DNA of 64,000 nt from Auriscalpium vulgare (Eukaryota > Basidiomycota > Agaricomycetes > Russulales > Auriscalpiaceae), in contig JAHBBC010000006.1 of the NCBI GenBank assembly GCA_019915015.1, forward strand, positions 1,550,001-1,614,000, read 5' to 3'. This document shows, piece by piece, positions 46,070 through 57,718 of the stretch. Position numbers and translations under genes: made by a program. Each line of letters begins with the position of its first letter. The stretch's first letter is position 1. The notes below the pieces were generated by a model that was given only the letters and a program-made list of their open reading frames with translations, was not told the DNA's origin and ran no database searches.

Positions 46070-47733
46070 CTAACCCAGACCCCATACCCCTGCCTTCTTC
46101 ACGCCATCCACCAAGGCGTCAACGTTCCCGAGCATCCGCCCCAGAAACTCTTTCTTCTGCTCGGTAGTCTTGACCTCATGTACATTGCCGATACTCGGGC
46201 CCCGACTGCGAGTATCGGACGCGATGTCATCGGACGCGTGCCTACTCGGAGTAGCGCCGAGGCCAGGTAACACGTTATCCGCCCTGCTGTAACCCAAGGG
46301 ATAGCTCCTGTTGGCCTTCGCATTTGGGGTGCCGAAGCTACCTTGACGAGATTGCGCAACTCCTGGTCGAGATGTTGCCGGCTTCTTCGGACTGAGGGGA
46401 ACGAAGTCGACATCCTGCTGGAGCAGCATCAGAGAACGCGGTTTCGCGAAAGGCCGCGTGGCCCGGTTCATCGGGGTGCGTGGAGGTGTTTTCGGGACAT
46501 GAGACGGAGGCGTGGTCGGTGCTGAGGCATATGATGATGCTGAGCTAGCCGAGGAATTCGACAACGATGAGTTGGAGGAACGCGAGGAGCTCGACGTGTT
46601 GGACTCCTCTGAGCCGGACGAGGCTTCCCGGAGATATCGCGTGTTCTTCGGCCGCGAGTCCGTGATAAAGGGTGAAGGTGACAACGGCATGGGCGGTAAT
46701 TCACCAGATATCGGTTCCAGGCTTGACGTGTCCGGGCGTGGAGTAGTCTCGTCCAACAAATAGAAATAGAGAAATTCTAGACACTTCATGCTGCGCACAA
46801 CTCAATTAATATCTATTCCGGACTTCAAACGTGGCACACGAGGCACTCACCGGACATCTCGGGGCGTGTTTGCGCGCTTCAGGAGCTTGACTATAGTCTG
46901 TACACCATTGCAGGCTTCAAAAACCCGCAACGCCGGAGGCAAGTCGACGAGAATGCATAGAAGGGTATCTAGCACGGTAGATGCCAGCGGCGACATGGGA
47001 GGTTTTGAGGTACTGGTGGCACCCGAGCCCACAGGAGTGGATGGACCGGTAGAGGGCGGTGTGTCCGTAGGGGTTGTACCCAAATGCCGCGATACTATCA
47101 GAGTGTCCAGAAGGAGCTGATCAAGCCCTCAGTATGCCAGCAACAGGGCTCGCCACACAAGCACGCACTTCGAGAGAGTACTTTCGGCCGAGAAACAATT
47201 TGCTAGCCTGGTGTGTGAGCGCGACCCCCTGTATGATATTGAGTGACTGGACTAGCTGAGCAGCCAGCGAGGTCGCCTCGCTCTCCCGCTCAACTAACAA
47301 AGAAGTGAGTATATGGCAGCGCGAAGGGCCGCAGGAATGCTCTCACCGTCAGATAAACCCCGATTCAGCAGGTGGTCCAGTCTCAGGCTAGTCGTAGAGA
47401 TCCAGCCGAGAATACGAGAGGGAACTAGGTGGTGTATAGAGCGCGGGATGAGCAGGTGCTGTGCGGCGAACTCAGAGACGGGAACGTACCATTGCATTCG
47501 AACGAGTCCTGTAAGGAGAGAAACTGCTCTATTCCACCACCGCGCCCTGTGGACGTGAAAGCACGAGCTATGACACGTTCTATATCACCTAGCGCTTGAG
47601 CATGCTTCGCAATCGAGGAGCGGCCCGCCAACTACGACGCGTGAGTTACTTGGGCGGGCGGTAGACGCACTGCTCGCACCTCGTCTAATGCATCCTGGAG
47701 TGTGGCTTGATCTGAGAAGATGGTATCGTCCAT
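46070..47733 (-). CDS. CDC14: septation initiation network component Cdc14 (SIN type)
   Basis: This is the small SIN protein of fission yeast that binds kinase Sid1, not the Cdc14 phosphatase. Exon 1, MDDTIFSDQATLQDALDE (47733), joins to LAGRSSIAKHAQALGDIERV and GIEQFLSLQDSFECN. A helical, Leu-rich core follows: VSEFAAQHLLIPRSIHHLVP, TSLRLDHLLNRGLSDG, AAQLVQSLNIIQGVALTH and ASTVLDTLLCILVDLPPALR with VFEACNGVQTIVKLLKR. The core ends with MKCLEFLYFYLLDE (about 46780-46740), the most typical piece of the family. The C-terminal part is low complexity (Ser-rich, then PPRTPMNRATRPFAKPRSLM), with KEFLGRMLGNVDALVDGVKK near the end, and stops at 46070. Several introns lie between 47690 and 46795. Confidence 0.85.
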
Positions 47734-47742
47734 GCGAGGTGG

Positions 47743-47755
47743 TATATATATATAT
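47743..47755. repeat. TA dinucleotide tract
   Basis: Thirteen bases of alternating TA only 10 bp upstream of the Cdc14 ATG (minus) and about 215 bp upstream of the FAH-family ATG (plus). Its closeness to the Cdc14 ATG makes a normal TATA role for that start unlikely. Confidence 0.5.
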
Positions 47756-47967
47756 GATGCTGGTAGGATGCGGATGTGGTTGAACTTTGGCAGCCACCGT
47801 GACCCCCGCACTTGTGGGCGCGTGTTTGGAGATATGTACTGTTCAATTGGATGCCGAGTCGTGCCGTTTCATCGGCTCCCCGACGGGGCGCGTCCGCCGT
47901 CTTCGAATGGATATCATTCGACTGACGCGTTGCTAACCCACACGCAACTCCTTGCAACGCGTCCACA

Positions 47968-49257
47968 ATGTCCCCCATTCGAACGGTATGTGCCTGCAAT
48001 GCCCACTCGACTTTTGTATCTGCGCTGACCTCTCGTCTGTAGCAATGGACGCGTCTTATCCGCTTCGTAGCTGCGGAAACATCCCAAGTGCATGTCGGTC
48101 AGCCGATAGACGGCGCCCTCGACGGTCAGTTCACGTTTCGGCTCTCAAGTGCTCCACGAATTGAGTAGCTGCCCCGACGCAGTTGGCCTTGCCTACCGCG
48201 AGCGTAGGCCTGTGAAGGCGTATGAGATTACCGGCTCAGCCCTCGATCCTGCGGCACAGGTGTCTTCCAACGTGCTCACAGTGCAAACGCTACTGTCGCC
48301 GCTTTCTCGCGAACAGATCAAGACAGTGCGCTGTCTGGGGCTCAACTACTCTGACCATGCGGTACGGGCTCCATCTTCTTCGCCGGTGCGCTCTGACGGG
48401 ACCGTGCTCAGGCCGAGGCCAATATGACTAAACCTGCGTATGTTCATTCTCTGCACAGAAATGACATCGTCTAAGTATGATCGCTTCGAAGGGCTCCGGT
48501 GCTTTTCTACAAGCCTCCGACGTCGGTCATCGGGCCTGGCGCCGCGATCACGATCCCGAAGGCTGCGCAGCCTGTGGACAAACACATTCCGGACTACGAA
48601 GTTGAGCTGACAATCGTGATCGGGAAGGCGGCGAAGAACGTGTCGGAAGCGGATGCATTGGACTACGTCCTCGGATACACAGCTGGAAACGACGTAAGGC
48701 GCCCGTGAAACGCGCGCGGGCATGATGATGTTCATTTCGCTGCACATACCAGGTGTCGTTCCGTTTCTATCAGTTCCAAGTCTCTCAGTGGGGTTTCTCG
48801 AAGAGCTTTGGTGAGTCCGTGCGTCATCGCCGCATCCCAGATGTGACTCACACGCCTTGGCTCAGACAACACGAACCCGATCGGCCCTTGCCTGGTGTCC
48901 GCCTCTGCCATACCGGACCCGCAAACTCTCCCCTTGAAGGCTACGGTCAATGGACAAACACTGCAAGACGGTACCACAGCGTATGTTTTGATGCCCTTGT
49001 CCAACATGACCTCACCTGCATGCAGCGACCAGATCTTCACCGTCAAGCAGACCATTGCCCACTTGTCGCAAGGCACGACCCTCGAGCCGGGTACGATCAT
49101 CTTAACCGGAACTCCCAAAGGCGTTGGATTCGTAAGAAAACCACCCGTGTTCCTCAAAGACGGAGACGATGTGCAAGTCTGGATTGGGGCCGGTATCGGT
49201 ACCTTAGCCAATCCCGTAGTGGAGGAAGGGAAATCATCCTCCCGCGCGAAGTTGTAA
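47968..49257 (+). CDS. fumarylacetoacetate hydrolase (FAH) family enzyme
   Basis: FAH-fold enzymes cleave or decarboxylate beta-keto or acyl-pyruvate type acids with Mg2+. Exon 1 is only MSPIRT (47968-47985), then WTRLIRFVAAETSQVHVGQP, VGLAYRERRPVKAYEIT, IKTVRCLGLNYSDHA and AEANMTKPA. The core has VLFYKPPTSVIGPGAAITIP, then PDYEVELTIVIG with the metal-binding acidic residues, and DALDYVLGYTAGND. After an intron come QFQVSQWGFSKSFDNTNPIG, KQTIAHLSQGTTLEPGTIIL and TGTPKGVGF. The end, KDGDDVQVWIGAGIGTLANP, precedes TAA at 49257. The family includes acylpyruvases, oxaloacetate decarboxylase or tautomerase and the homoprotocatechuate pathway isomerase-decarboxylase; motifs do not separate these. 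It is convergent with the succinate-semialdehyde dehydrogenase gene. Confidence 0.88.
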
Positions 49258-49393
49258 GAGGCCTGGAATTCATGTATGACCCTGTCGAAGTTTACCTTTA
49301 CAATATGTCGCAACCTCACTTGACTGGTACAGGTTATAGCTGCGCAGATAGCCACATGTTTTCGTGTAATATGTGTGTACACGGCTGGCATGT

Positions 49394-51611
49394 TTATAGG
49401 CCGCCAAATGCGATGAACTTGGTGATCATGTATTCCTCAATACCATGGCTGCCCTCGCGGCCTGATTCGCCTTGTTTCAGCGAGATAAGTCACCTAGGAC
49501 AGCACTGTACTCACCAAGACCGCTCTCCTTTATCCCGCCGAAGGGAATATTGGCCTGTGAGATGAGGCCAGTATTGGCCCCAACCATGCCAACCTCCAGC
49601 GCCTCCGCGACTCTCCACACTCTCCCCACGTCCCGCGAGAAGAAGTAGCCCGCAAGTCCGAAAGGTGTGTTGTTCGCATACCTGATTACCTCTTCTTCCG
49701 TCTCGAACTTGGTGATGGCCGCAATCGGCCCGAAAGTCTCTTCGTCGTTGACAAGCGCGTTTGGGGGAACGTCAGAGAGCACGGTCGGCTCGTAAAACGT
49801 GCCGAGCCCTTCGATGCGCTTTCCTCCCACCAGGACCTGCGCACCCTTCGCAACTGCGTCATCGACATGGTTGGCAACCTTTCCGATGGCGCGCTCGTGA
49901 ATTAGTGGCCCGTGAGTGCTGTGAAGAGTCAGGTGCCAGCTTCAATATGCTAACAAGGAGACGCACGTGGTCTGCTCGAGACCGTTGCCGACTTTGAATG
50001 CTGCGACCTTGTCAGCCAGCCGGGAGGCGAACTCGGCGTAAACTGATGACTGGACATAGATGCGGTTGGCGCAAACGCAAGTCTGTCCTGTTCCACGGAA
50101 CTTAACGTAGACGGCACCTGAATGAACGCTCAGCGAGGACGAAGCTATCGCAAAAGGAAGGATAGTCAAGATACCTTCGACAGCCGCGTCGATGTCAGCA
50201 TCATCGAACACGATGAAGGGTGCATTGCCTCCAGCTTCGATGGACACTCTGGCAACGCAATGAGAATGAGAAACCTGTTTCTACTGGGAGAGTGCATCGA
50301 CGGACTTCTTCAGAGTGGATGCCGACATCTTGTACAACTGCTTTGCAACAGGTGTCGATCCGGTAAAGGACACCTTTTTGACCTCCACATTCTCGCACAT
50401 CTCCTTTGCGACTTCGTCGACGTTCTTTTGCGTCGTTACTACATTGATGACTCCGTCTGACACGCCAGCGCGCTTCGCAAGCTACATAGAAGCATGGGTC
50501 ACTTGCGCACGACAGTCAACGAGAGACAGAGACGTGCCTCTGTCAGTGCCAGAGCGGAAAATGGCGTTTCCGGTGGTGGCTTGACAACAGCAGTGCAGCC
50601 GGCCGCGAGGGCAGCTCCCAATTTTCGCGTGATCATTGCGGAGGGGAAGTTCCACGGTGTCAAGATTGACCTACGTGCGGAAGCGTCGAGTCATCGTTAC
50701 GCGCAACGCAATTTCTTAACTTACACAACGCCAATAGGTTGCTTGATGACCACGTTCCTCACAGTGGGAAACGGCGATGGAATGTGCTCTGAATATATAT
50801 GGTCAGGACTCAGCAACATACAGCGTCATTCGGAGACAAACCTCCATAGGTACGTACAGCCTCTTCAGCTGATCACAATTGTCAACGCAGCTTGCGATAA
50901 CTACAAATGTTACACGCACCGAACCACTAGAATCGTGATTGGTACACGAAGACACGGCCCGAGACCAGCGAATTACTTACCTCGATGAAAGACGCGCTGT
51001 ACGTGTTCTCCCCCTGTAAGGTTCACAACATGAGTAATTCCTCATCTCAATGGCTAACATGGACCAACCTTTCCCTCTGCCAACGGCTTCCCATTCTCCA
51101 GAGTCTGTGTCTAACTTGAGTATGACTGATGAGTACTGGTCCCGAGATGCGTACAATCAGACGGCCCAGGTCTTCCTCGTGCTTCTTCATTAGGTTGTAA
51201 AACTTCACGAGGATGTCGTGTCGGTACTGTTTTGATATAAGACGCGGCTAGCGCGAGACGAGGCGTAGAACCACACCTTCGCGGTCGTCTTGCTCCAGGT
51301 TTTGAACGCCTCAGCGGCAGCAGCAATAGCCTCCTTTGTCTCCTCTACGCCCATCTCTGGGACAGTTCCGAGCTCTTCGTTGGTGGCAGGATCTGCTCAA
51401 GGGCCCAGTCAGCGACACTAAGCTCAGCAGCGCACGAGACGTACTAGTCACCGTGATTTTCGCCCCGCTCTTCGCATCAACCCACTTTCCATTGATATAT
51501 CCCTGCGAGATGAGTAACGAAGAGTCTTTCAGCCCAGTCTGTGGAATGGCTGAGGTTAGCCCATTCAATTCAGACGCGAACGCGTGTTCCGACCGTGGAT
51601 GTGCTAGCCAT
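49394..51611 (-). CDS. NAD(P)-dependent succinate-semialdehyde dehydrogenase
   Basis: Oxidises succinate semialdehyde to succinate, the last step of GABA catabolism and of some aromatic pathways. A first exon MASTST (51611-51594) seems spliced to [20 protein letters not shown]. Later pieces: [56 protein letters not shown] (about 50380-50320), [17 protein letters not shown] (catalytic Glu; most relatives read ELGGNAPF), [20 protein letters not shown] (nucleophile Cys, about 50070) and [20 protein letters not shown]. The family signature [20 protein letters not shown] precedes GGIKESGLG, and an intron (about 49514-49471) joins to [20 protein letters not shown], ending at TAA 49394. Catalytic residues are intact. 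More than eight introns are present. No clear mitochondrial leader is seen. Confidence 0.9.
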
Positions 51612-52024
51612 TCTGACTAACACGCCTTGATTTCGTGCAGACAGAGAGGCTCGTATCAAAGACGCTCTGAATAGTGGCGGTGGCCTCGATAGACGCATAC
51701 TGCTGGGACTGGGTGGTGGGAGGCGAGTGAAATGCGTGTGCGGAGTCCGGGCATCCGCCGGTCCGCGGCTGCGACGTCATGCGCCGATCACCCGTATCCT
51801 CAACACCTCGTCCCTCATGCACGCGCTGATACAGCGGACAGTGTATAAAACAATTTCTACAGAGCCATCTCGCGGCTCGTTGAGAGGCGACAGAGAGAAC
51901 GCGGGGAAGCGATACTACGAAGAAACTGGAGTACTGGCGAAATGAACGTAAATAACTTGCTATAATTTCATGCAGACAGCGAAGAACAGCGACCACGAAC
52001 AAAACATTCGGAGCAATAGGGTTG
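51612..52024. other. intergenic region upstream of succinate-semialdehyde dehydrogenase
   Basis: About 410 bp between the dehydrogenase start and the 3' end of the Zn2Cys6 gene. It should contain the dehydrogenase promoter. No clear element seen. Confidence 0.5.
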
Positions 52025-54500
52025 TTAACTAGAAGGATTATCTGTAAAAGCGCGTCATGTGGAATTTAGCAGTCGAAAACGAGGGTTACGTACAAGCTGT
52101 GGCCATCTGTGTGGGCATCTCTGTGAAGTATTGCCAGAACTCTAGGCCAAAAAGAGTGTCCTGATCCAGAGGTTGTTGGAAATCGAAAGTTTCGAACGGT
52201 TGAGGATTTGGCGGTGTGTTTGGCGGAACAGAGCTGATACCGGTCTCAGAAGGCAATGTTTCCGGAGATGTACTCTCGGATGAATTTATAGGTTTGGGTT
52301 GTTGTGACACGGCAGGGAGTGGATCGAGAGCAGGGACGCCGTTGCTAGTGCCATTAGCCTTCGCCTTCGCCCTTTCTTTGGCCTTGTCCCATGCGCTCAA
52401 CCGCTTCTCCCAATTGCCCATGAAACCTGATATGACGGTAGCCGCTCGCCCCGCATGATGGTCGCCTGACAGACCAATTTGGTTGAGACGCACCACGATC
52501 CGGCGAAGAAGTTGATCGCTGGAGCCAGGTAGGGAGCGAAGTCCCTGCGACTGGAGGAGCATGAATTTGGAAGCCATGATAAATGCTGCGGCGAAGGAGA
52601 TCATCGAGAAGACATTGTCCGGAGCCGTGGCCAACATGTCCTTGTCGTGAACGGAGAGAACAGACGTCAAGAGCGACTCTGCACACAGCAGCGCATCTCG
52701 TGCACAACTGAGAGCGAAGCTGCAGCCTGACCGCCTGAGCTTGGCGAAGAAAAATCCGCCGTCGAGCGTGCTGAGCGTTGGGGGGACGTGCTTCCGTAGG
52801 TGCCGCAGGGTGTGCACGAGGAATGTTAATCGGCAGAAATGATAGTAGACGAGGACCATGGCAAAGTAGAACGGCTCATGATCCGCTGCCACTGAGACGC
52901 AAACAGGTAAGTCTAGCTATAGACATGGCAATTGGGCGCGGCGACGCACCTGGCAGCGGAAATATCAGACGCAGTAAGCCGTCGAACCTGTACAACACCT
53001 CGCCAATATCTTCGTAATAGTTGTCATACTCGGCCGCGTCATCTGACATATACAGATGCAGGCCCCGCTCAGTGAGGTCAAACAGGCGCGCGCAGATGGC
53101 CATTCTGGTCTTCCGAGCCCCATGAAGCGTGGAGTATGACATAAGGCCTATACGCTTGATGTCGAAATCCAGAACGCGGGAGGAAACATCACGTCCGGTG
53201 CCTATGCAAGCCCTGTGTTCGTGCTGAGTCAGCCCGTTTAGAGTGAAAGAACCCAAGGGACGTCACACACATCGCTTCTACGTTGTGCACGGAGAGCCAC
53301 TGGACGGATGATGAGACGGCGTCGGGAGGAGAAATCACGCTACTCACTATACTGTGCCGTTGTTCCGCAGTTGCATACAAGGCCATTTCCTCGGTCGACA
53401 ACTCTTCCCCTTGCCTCTGGCGTGCTTCGAAGGCCATCTCATCATCTGCGGCTGCGTTATAACCCAATGTGGTGCACATCGTGACGGCGGTGGCCACAAT
53501 AAGGCGACTGTCATGCGAGTCTGTTGAAGTCGCGGCGTTGTCGAAGGGTGACCACAGTGCCAGCATAGAAAATGCTTCAATGACGGCGATCGACGGCGCT
53601 GGATTGAAAACGTGCTTCATGATCGCCTCCTCTGTGAGCTTGCGAAGTGCTGGAGAAACTCTTGAGCGCAGCAGAGGGTCCAGATGTCGGCAGGCGATGG
53701 TGCAACGGACGAGGTCGAGGATCGGGTCGTCTCCGAGGGCCTGGGGCGGCAGAGAGAGCCACGGTGAATAATGCAGTTCGAAACTGTATCGGCCATGCTC
53801 AGCAACACAATGTGCAGGTCATACATGTGACTCACAAGTTCAGGAGATACAGTTTTTGCTCTGCGGTTAGGATGTCGGCCATGGTGAACGGGCTCCTGGG
53901 ATACAAGGACGCGGGCACGTCAGGACACGCCGCCCTTGACAACATCTGCATGGCAAGGACCGGCGTTGCTGTCCAGTCATGTAGACCGGCGATTTTGACG
54001 AAATCCCAGGGTGAGTAAGTAGAGTTGCTGTTGCTATCGAAGTCTGGGGAAGTGTCCACTGTGGGCGGAAGGAGGGCTTGGGCAGTAAATTCTCGGCGGA
54101 ATCTGGCCATCGGAGAGTTGTCTAAGGGGACATTGCGCGGAGGGGCGCTGGTTTCGAAGGAACATGAAAGGGAGAGGACCTCGCAGCGGTGGCATCGCGA
54201 GACGAAGCTGCCCGAGTCGAGGAGCTCGCAGCGCGTCTTGTGCTTGCGACAGGACGAGCACGCCTGGCTGGACTTTGCACGTTTTGATGGAGCACGCTTT
54301 GCAGCGGGCGTGTCTGCAGACGCGCCTGCCGGTGAATACACCTCTGCATGGCTGCGCTTCATGCTGGTGACCTTGGCAGGGTCTGAGCGGACGAGGGACA
54401 TGAATGGCCGAGACAACAGTGAGTTGGTGACTTGGTCGGCGCCGGTCGCCGGCTCCAGCTCCGGTACGTGGCTGTGTTGACTAATCCGACTAAAACTCAT
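52025..54500 (-). CDS. Zn2Cys6 fungal transcription factor
   Basis: The DNA-binding cluster CSSCRKHKTRCELLDS..RCHRC....SC (about 54265-54165) has the spacing C-x2-C-x6-C-x11-C-x2-C-x6-C, preceded by a basic stretch (KRAPSKRAK). After a linker, the fungal-specific middle homology region is Leu-rich: FNPAPSIAVIEAFSMLALWS, ATAVTMCTTLGYNAA, RICARLFDLTERGLHLYM-type segments and FYFAMVLVYYHFCRLTFLVH with LRRLRKHVPPTL. The acidic, Pro-rich C-terminus includes FQQPLDQDTLFGLEFWQYFT. A last intron (about 52094-52040) leads to a short tail ending NPSS with TAA at 52025. Alternative starts are Met codons at 54401 and about 54362. It may regulate the adjacent dehydrogenase, but no target is shown by the sequence. 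Confidence 0.85.
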
Positions 54501-54555
54501 GTCAATGTCATCCGGCCCTTTGCTCTCTCCGTGGCTTACTTTCTCGGCGCTCGCG

Positions 54556-55825
54556 ATGTCGATGACAGTAACCCGCTCGGATAGCCCTCCTGTTCCAGAG
54601 ACCGTCGACGACTTCCTCGCCCATCTTCTTCTCCAGCCAGAACGCGAACCTGTCGTCTCGGAAATTGGGGGTATGGCTGCTTTCCCTCCGTTGCCATGAC
54701 CTGCTCCTCATGCCTGCCAGTGCTGCAGTCGATATATGGCGATCACGCGATAGCCCCGTGGCACCCTCCTGCAGGACGCGCTCGCTCTCCCGAGGCAGAC
54801 TCTATACGCTACAGGCTTAAACTCAGGTGAGGCTCGCTGCTGCTCACTCTTGGCGTCAGGCATAATCAGAACAGTCTCCCACCCCCATGCGATGATATCT
54901 CCTTGGAACTACTAGTGTCTCTGCCCGCTTCATACCCCGAGTCATCTCCCCCTCAACTCCAGTTGCTGTCGCGGTACATCGGCCCCTTCGGCGTAGACTC
55001 CGGTCTCTTTGGCTCCATCCTCAAAACGTTCATCTCGGTCAATGGCGTCGAGTGGACCCCTGGCTCGGTCTGTGTCTTTGACGGATCAGAGAACGTCATC
55101 GAACGACTACTTAAATGGTACAACGAGCGCCTTAGCGCGCAGAAAGCCGGTGAACTGTTGAGGGATGATGTCAGGGGGCAGGAGCCTCTCCCCCCTGTGG
55201 ACGCCTCAGGGTGTGCGATATCAGCGACGCCGAGTCAGCCTGTCGCCCTGCCGCCGGGTGTGGAACTTTTTGAAGCCGAACCCATTGTAGATCGCAAAAG
55301 TGCATTTGTCGGACGGGCATGTCGAATATCAGATCCGGCGCAAGTGAGTTCGAGCCCTGTGTGTTTTTTTACAAGTCTCATCTCGGTGTGTAGGTTCCGT
55401 TGATTTTAGAGTATCTCATGGCAGATCGTCGAATAGCAAGGGCTGCACATCCTATCATCAATGCATGGCGCTGTCACGTAGGCGCCGTTTTGTATCAAGG
55501 TGTGCAAGCTCACACGTGTGGCTTCTAGTCACGCTAATATATAGGCTCAGACAACGACGACGATGGAGAGTCAGCAGCTGGCGGAAGGCTCGCGCATCTC
55601 CTCCAAATACTGGTGAGTGCACTGGCCACATGGATTTGGCCATCGGGACTCAAGATGTCGCGCTACCAGGATGCAGACGATGTACTTGTTGTTGTGACCC
55701 GATATTATGGGGGGACATTGCTAGGCGCGGATCGATTCAAGCATATCAACCAAGCAGCTCGCAATGCGCTCGAGATGGGGGGTTTGTTGGATGCGAAGAG
55801 CTATGCGAAAGCAAGCAAACGATGA
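54556..55825 (+). CDS. YIH1: Yih1/IMPACT homologue (RWD + UPF0029 domains)
   Basis: Yih1 binds Gcn1 through its RWD domain and restrains the kinase Gcn2, dampening the amino-acid starvation response. The N-terminus MSMTVTRSDSPPVPETVDDF is spliced (about 54671-54718) to LQSIYGDHAIAPWHPP, the RWD motif. An intron (about 54828-54860) leads to SLELLVSLPASYPESSPPQL, the YP..PP motif. The IMPACT domain has FVGRACRISDPAQV, ILEYLMADRRIARAAHPIIN, a split DNDDDGESAAGGRLAHLLQI and VVVTRYYGGTLLGADRFKHI (about 55690-55745), the family signature. The stop is TGA at 55825. ATG 54556 is chosen; the in-frame ATG at 54499 would overlap the divergent Zn2Cys6 start at 54500. Confidence 0.92.
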
Positions 55826-56003
55826 ACTTGCCTTTCGATTGCGTATGTACATGATATCGGAGATGTAATGTTGCAATCCATACATAAATACAAGGAAGTT
55901 GTTGCTGGCGCTAACGTTTGGGTGTTGCCGCGGCTGCGTTTCCTTCCGCCACTTCCGCCATGTTCAAGTTCTTACGGTCACTCTCGACTTGTTGACCATA
56001 CCT

Positions 56004-57364
56004 ATGCAAGCCCAACCATTTCGCGTTATCGTACGGCTGCCGTACAATCGCCCGGAAGAAGGGGGCGACGATCCAACACCGGTGAGATGCTTCTGCAATG
56101 TCACAAGGGCCGTTGGTCTCATCTAGCATAGGTCGAATGGAACACGCAGAAGGAGAACCACCTCTGGGATGTCATTGCCCGATCTCGCGCTGCGGACAAA
56201 GGTGCACCTGACTGTACGTCGACCTGTTCCATATGCCCCTCGTCAACTCAACACGCTTCTTGTTAGGGAAGGCTTTGGCAGCGCGTCTCGAGGTTCCACT
56301 CCCTTACTTACTCTACCGGGCTCAGACGCGGTACGAGCAAGATCTGCGCGGCCTTCAGGATATACGTGGCGCTCTCAATCCACAGTCTACAAGCACAGTA
56401 ATTCCCGAAGGCGATGAAGCGGCAGACAGGCCATCCATGCTTCGCAGGAACTCGAACCGCGCGAACAGTGCCACGAAGCTCTCGTCTTCCATCCGGCTTA
56501 CGACCCCGCTGGGCGTCCGTGCGCGTCTCAACTCGCTCGGTGCCAACTCTCCTGCGCGCATGAACCGGCCGTCGTCCTCTTCTGTGCTCACTTTGCGCGG
56601 CCATCGGAAGGAGTCGAGCGCGTTTCGTCCGACAACCCCTCTCTCCTCCGAGTCCGAGTCAGATGAAGATGCAGACAAGGCCGACGAGGAAGATCGACGG
56701 CTCGAGGAGCAGGAGGTCCTGGACCAGAAGCTGAAGGCCCTGCAACTGCAAATGACGGGCGACGCGCTTGGCCTCGTCAGTTCAGTGCGTGAAGTGCGCA
56801 AAGGGAAGGGTGCACGGCGGTATGGGTCGGCGTCTCCGCCGCCACGCCTCAATATCCGGCAGCGGGCGCAGAGTAGCACGCTCAGCCGAAGTCAGAGCAT
56901 ATCCAGCACGAGCTCGCCGCATGGATCCATTCCCTCCATGCCTTCCCCGCCTCCGGGTTCCCAGTCGCCAATGAGCCGACACATCTCGCCTCCAGGGAAT
57001 GCCAGTCCGCCCGCCGTTTCTCCCGGAAACGCGAAGGCGCAACCCAGTATGAGGTATAGAGGCCTTGCTATGACGCCGGGGAGCAACCAAGGATCCTCGG
57101 CGTCGAGCTTCAGTGATCTGAGCGGTACGTTTTTCCACCTTCAAAGACGTTCCTTGGGTCCCAATATCTCGGCTTCACAGAGGCGAGCCTGTCGGGGTCG
57201 GCGCTAGAGAGTGCACTGCTCTCCAACATTCGTGGGGGTGGGTCGCGCATGTAAGTCTTGGCCACGCTCTTCGGATGCTGAGGTGCTCATGCCGCGGCCA
57301 TTGCTTCAGATCTAACTTCGCACGAAGTCATCTTACAGGAAGGAGTGGAGGTGTACGTCAGTAG
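56004..57364 (+). CDS. ATG29: autophagy protein Atg29
   Basis: Atg29 works with Atg17 and Atg31 in the autophagosome initiation scaffold. The N-terminal domain is clear: FRVIVRLPYNRPEEGGDDPT, then after an intron (about 56081-56131) VEWNTQKENHLWDVIARSRA, PDWKALAARLEVPLPYLLYR and AQTRYEQDLRGLQDIRG. This W..E...LW.VI, W..L pattern is typical. The rest is disordered and phosphosite-rich with an acidic helix (SDEDADKADEEDRRLEEQEV). Near the end, LSGSALESALLSNIRGGGSR can continue over an intron (about 57250-57309) to ISNFARSHLTGRSGG with TAG at 57364. If that intron is retained, the protein stops at TAA 57252. I prefer the spliced end because the donor is a strong GTAAGT. Confidence 0.87.
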
Positions 57365-57718
57365 TTGAAGATTGTATGGTCCACATGTACAGTCCGCACA
57401 GTAACTGGTCGCTTACAGTAGCTTGAGTAAGTAGTACAGTGCTGTCCGTTGCGCCGCTGCACTGCAGGTCGAGTACGATGCGCGCGCGCGTCTGTCTCTG
57501 TCTCCGAGGAGGCTTCCAGGACTCGCTTCCAGGATCCGATCGGCGCGTCAGTCAAGTCCACGCAAGCGTCGTCGACGCGTCGTGCGATCGCTTAGAAGAA
57601 GAATCCGATCGTCATCGGACCTGCTTGCCTTTCTTCCTGCAGGGCCTCACTTCATCAGCCTCCGCTTCCGGGCCCAACATCCATCCTTTCAACCTCACCA
57701 ACATCGTGCGCGGCCACA
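57365..57718. other. intergenic region, Atg29 to Ddi1
   Basis: About 350 bp. Contains a short CG-alternating run (57480-57490) followed by GTCTGTCTCTGTCTC. No gene is recognised; it should hold the Ddi1 promoter. Confidence 0.5.

Noticed and set aside
46512..46763. acidic plus-strand frame EDEL-like
   Set aside because: Reverse reading of the Ser-rich linker of the SIN Cdc14 gene.
48732..49391. 219-codon minus-strand frame
   Set aside because: Lies over the FAH-family exons on the plus strand, which carry the conserved motifs.
47968..54500. Secondary-metabolite gene cluster
   Set aside because: No backbone synthase (PKS, NRPS, terpene cyclase) or transporter is present; only catabolic-type enzymes and a regulator.
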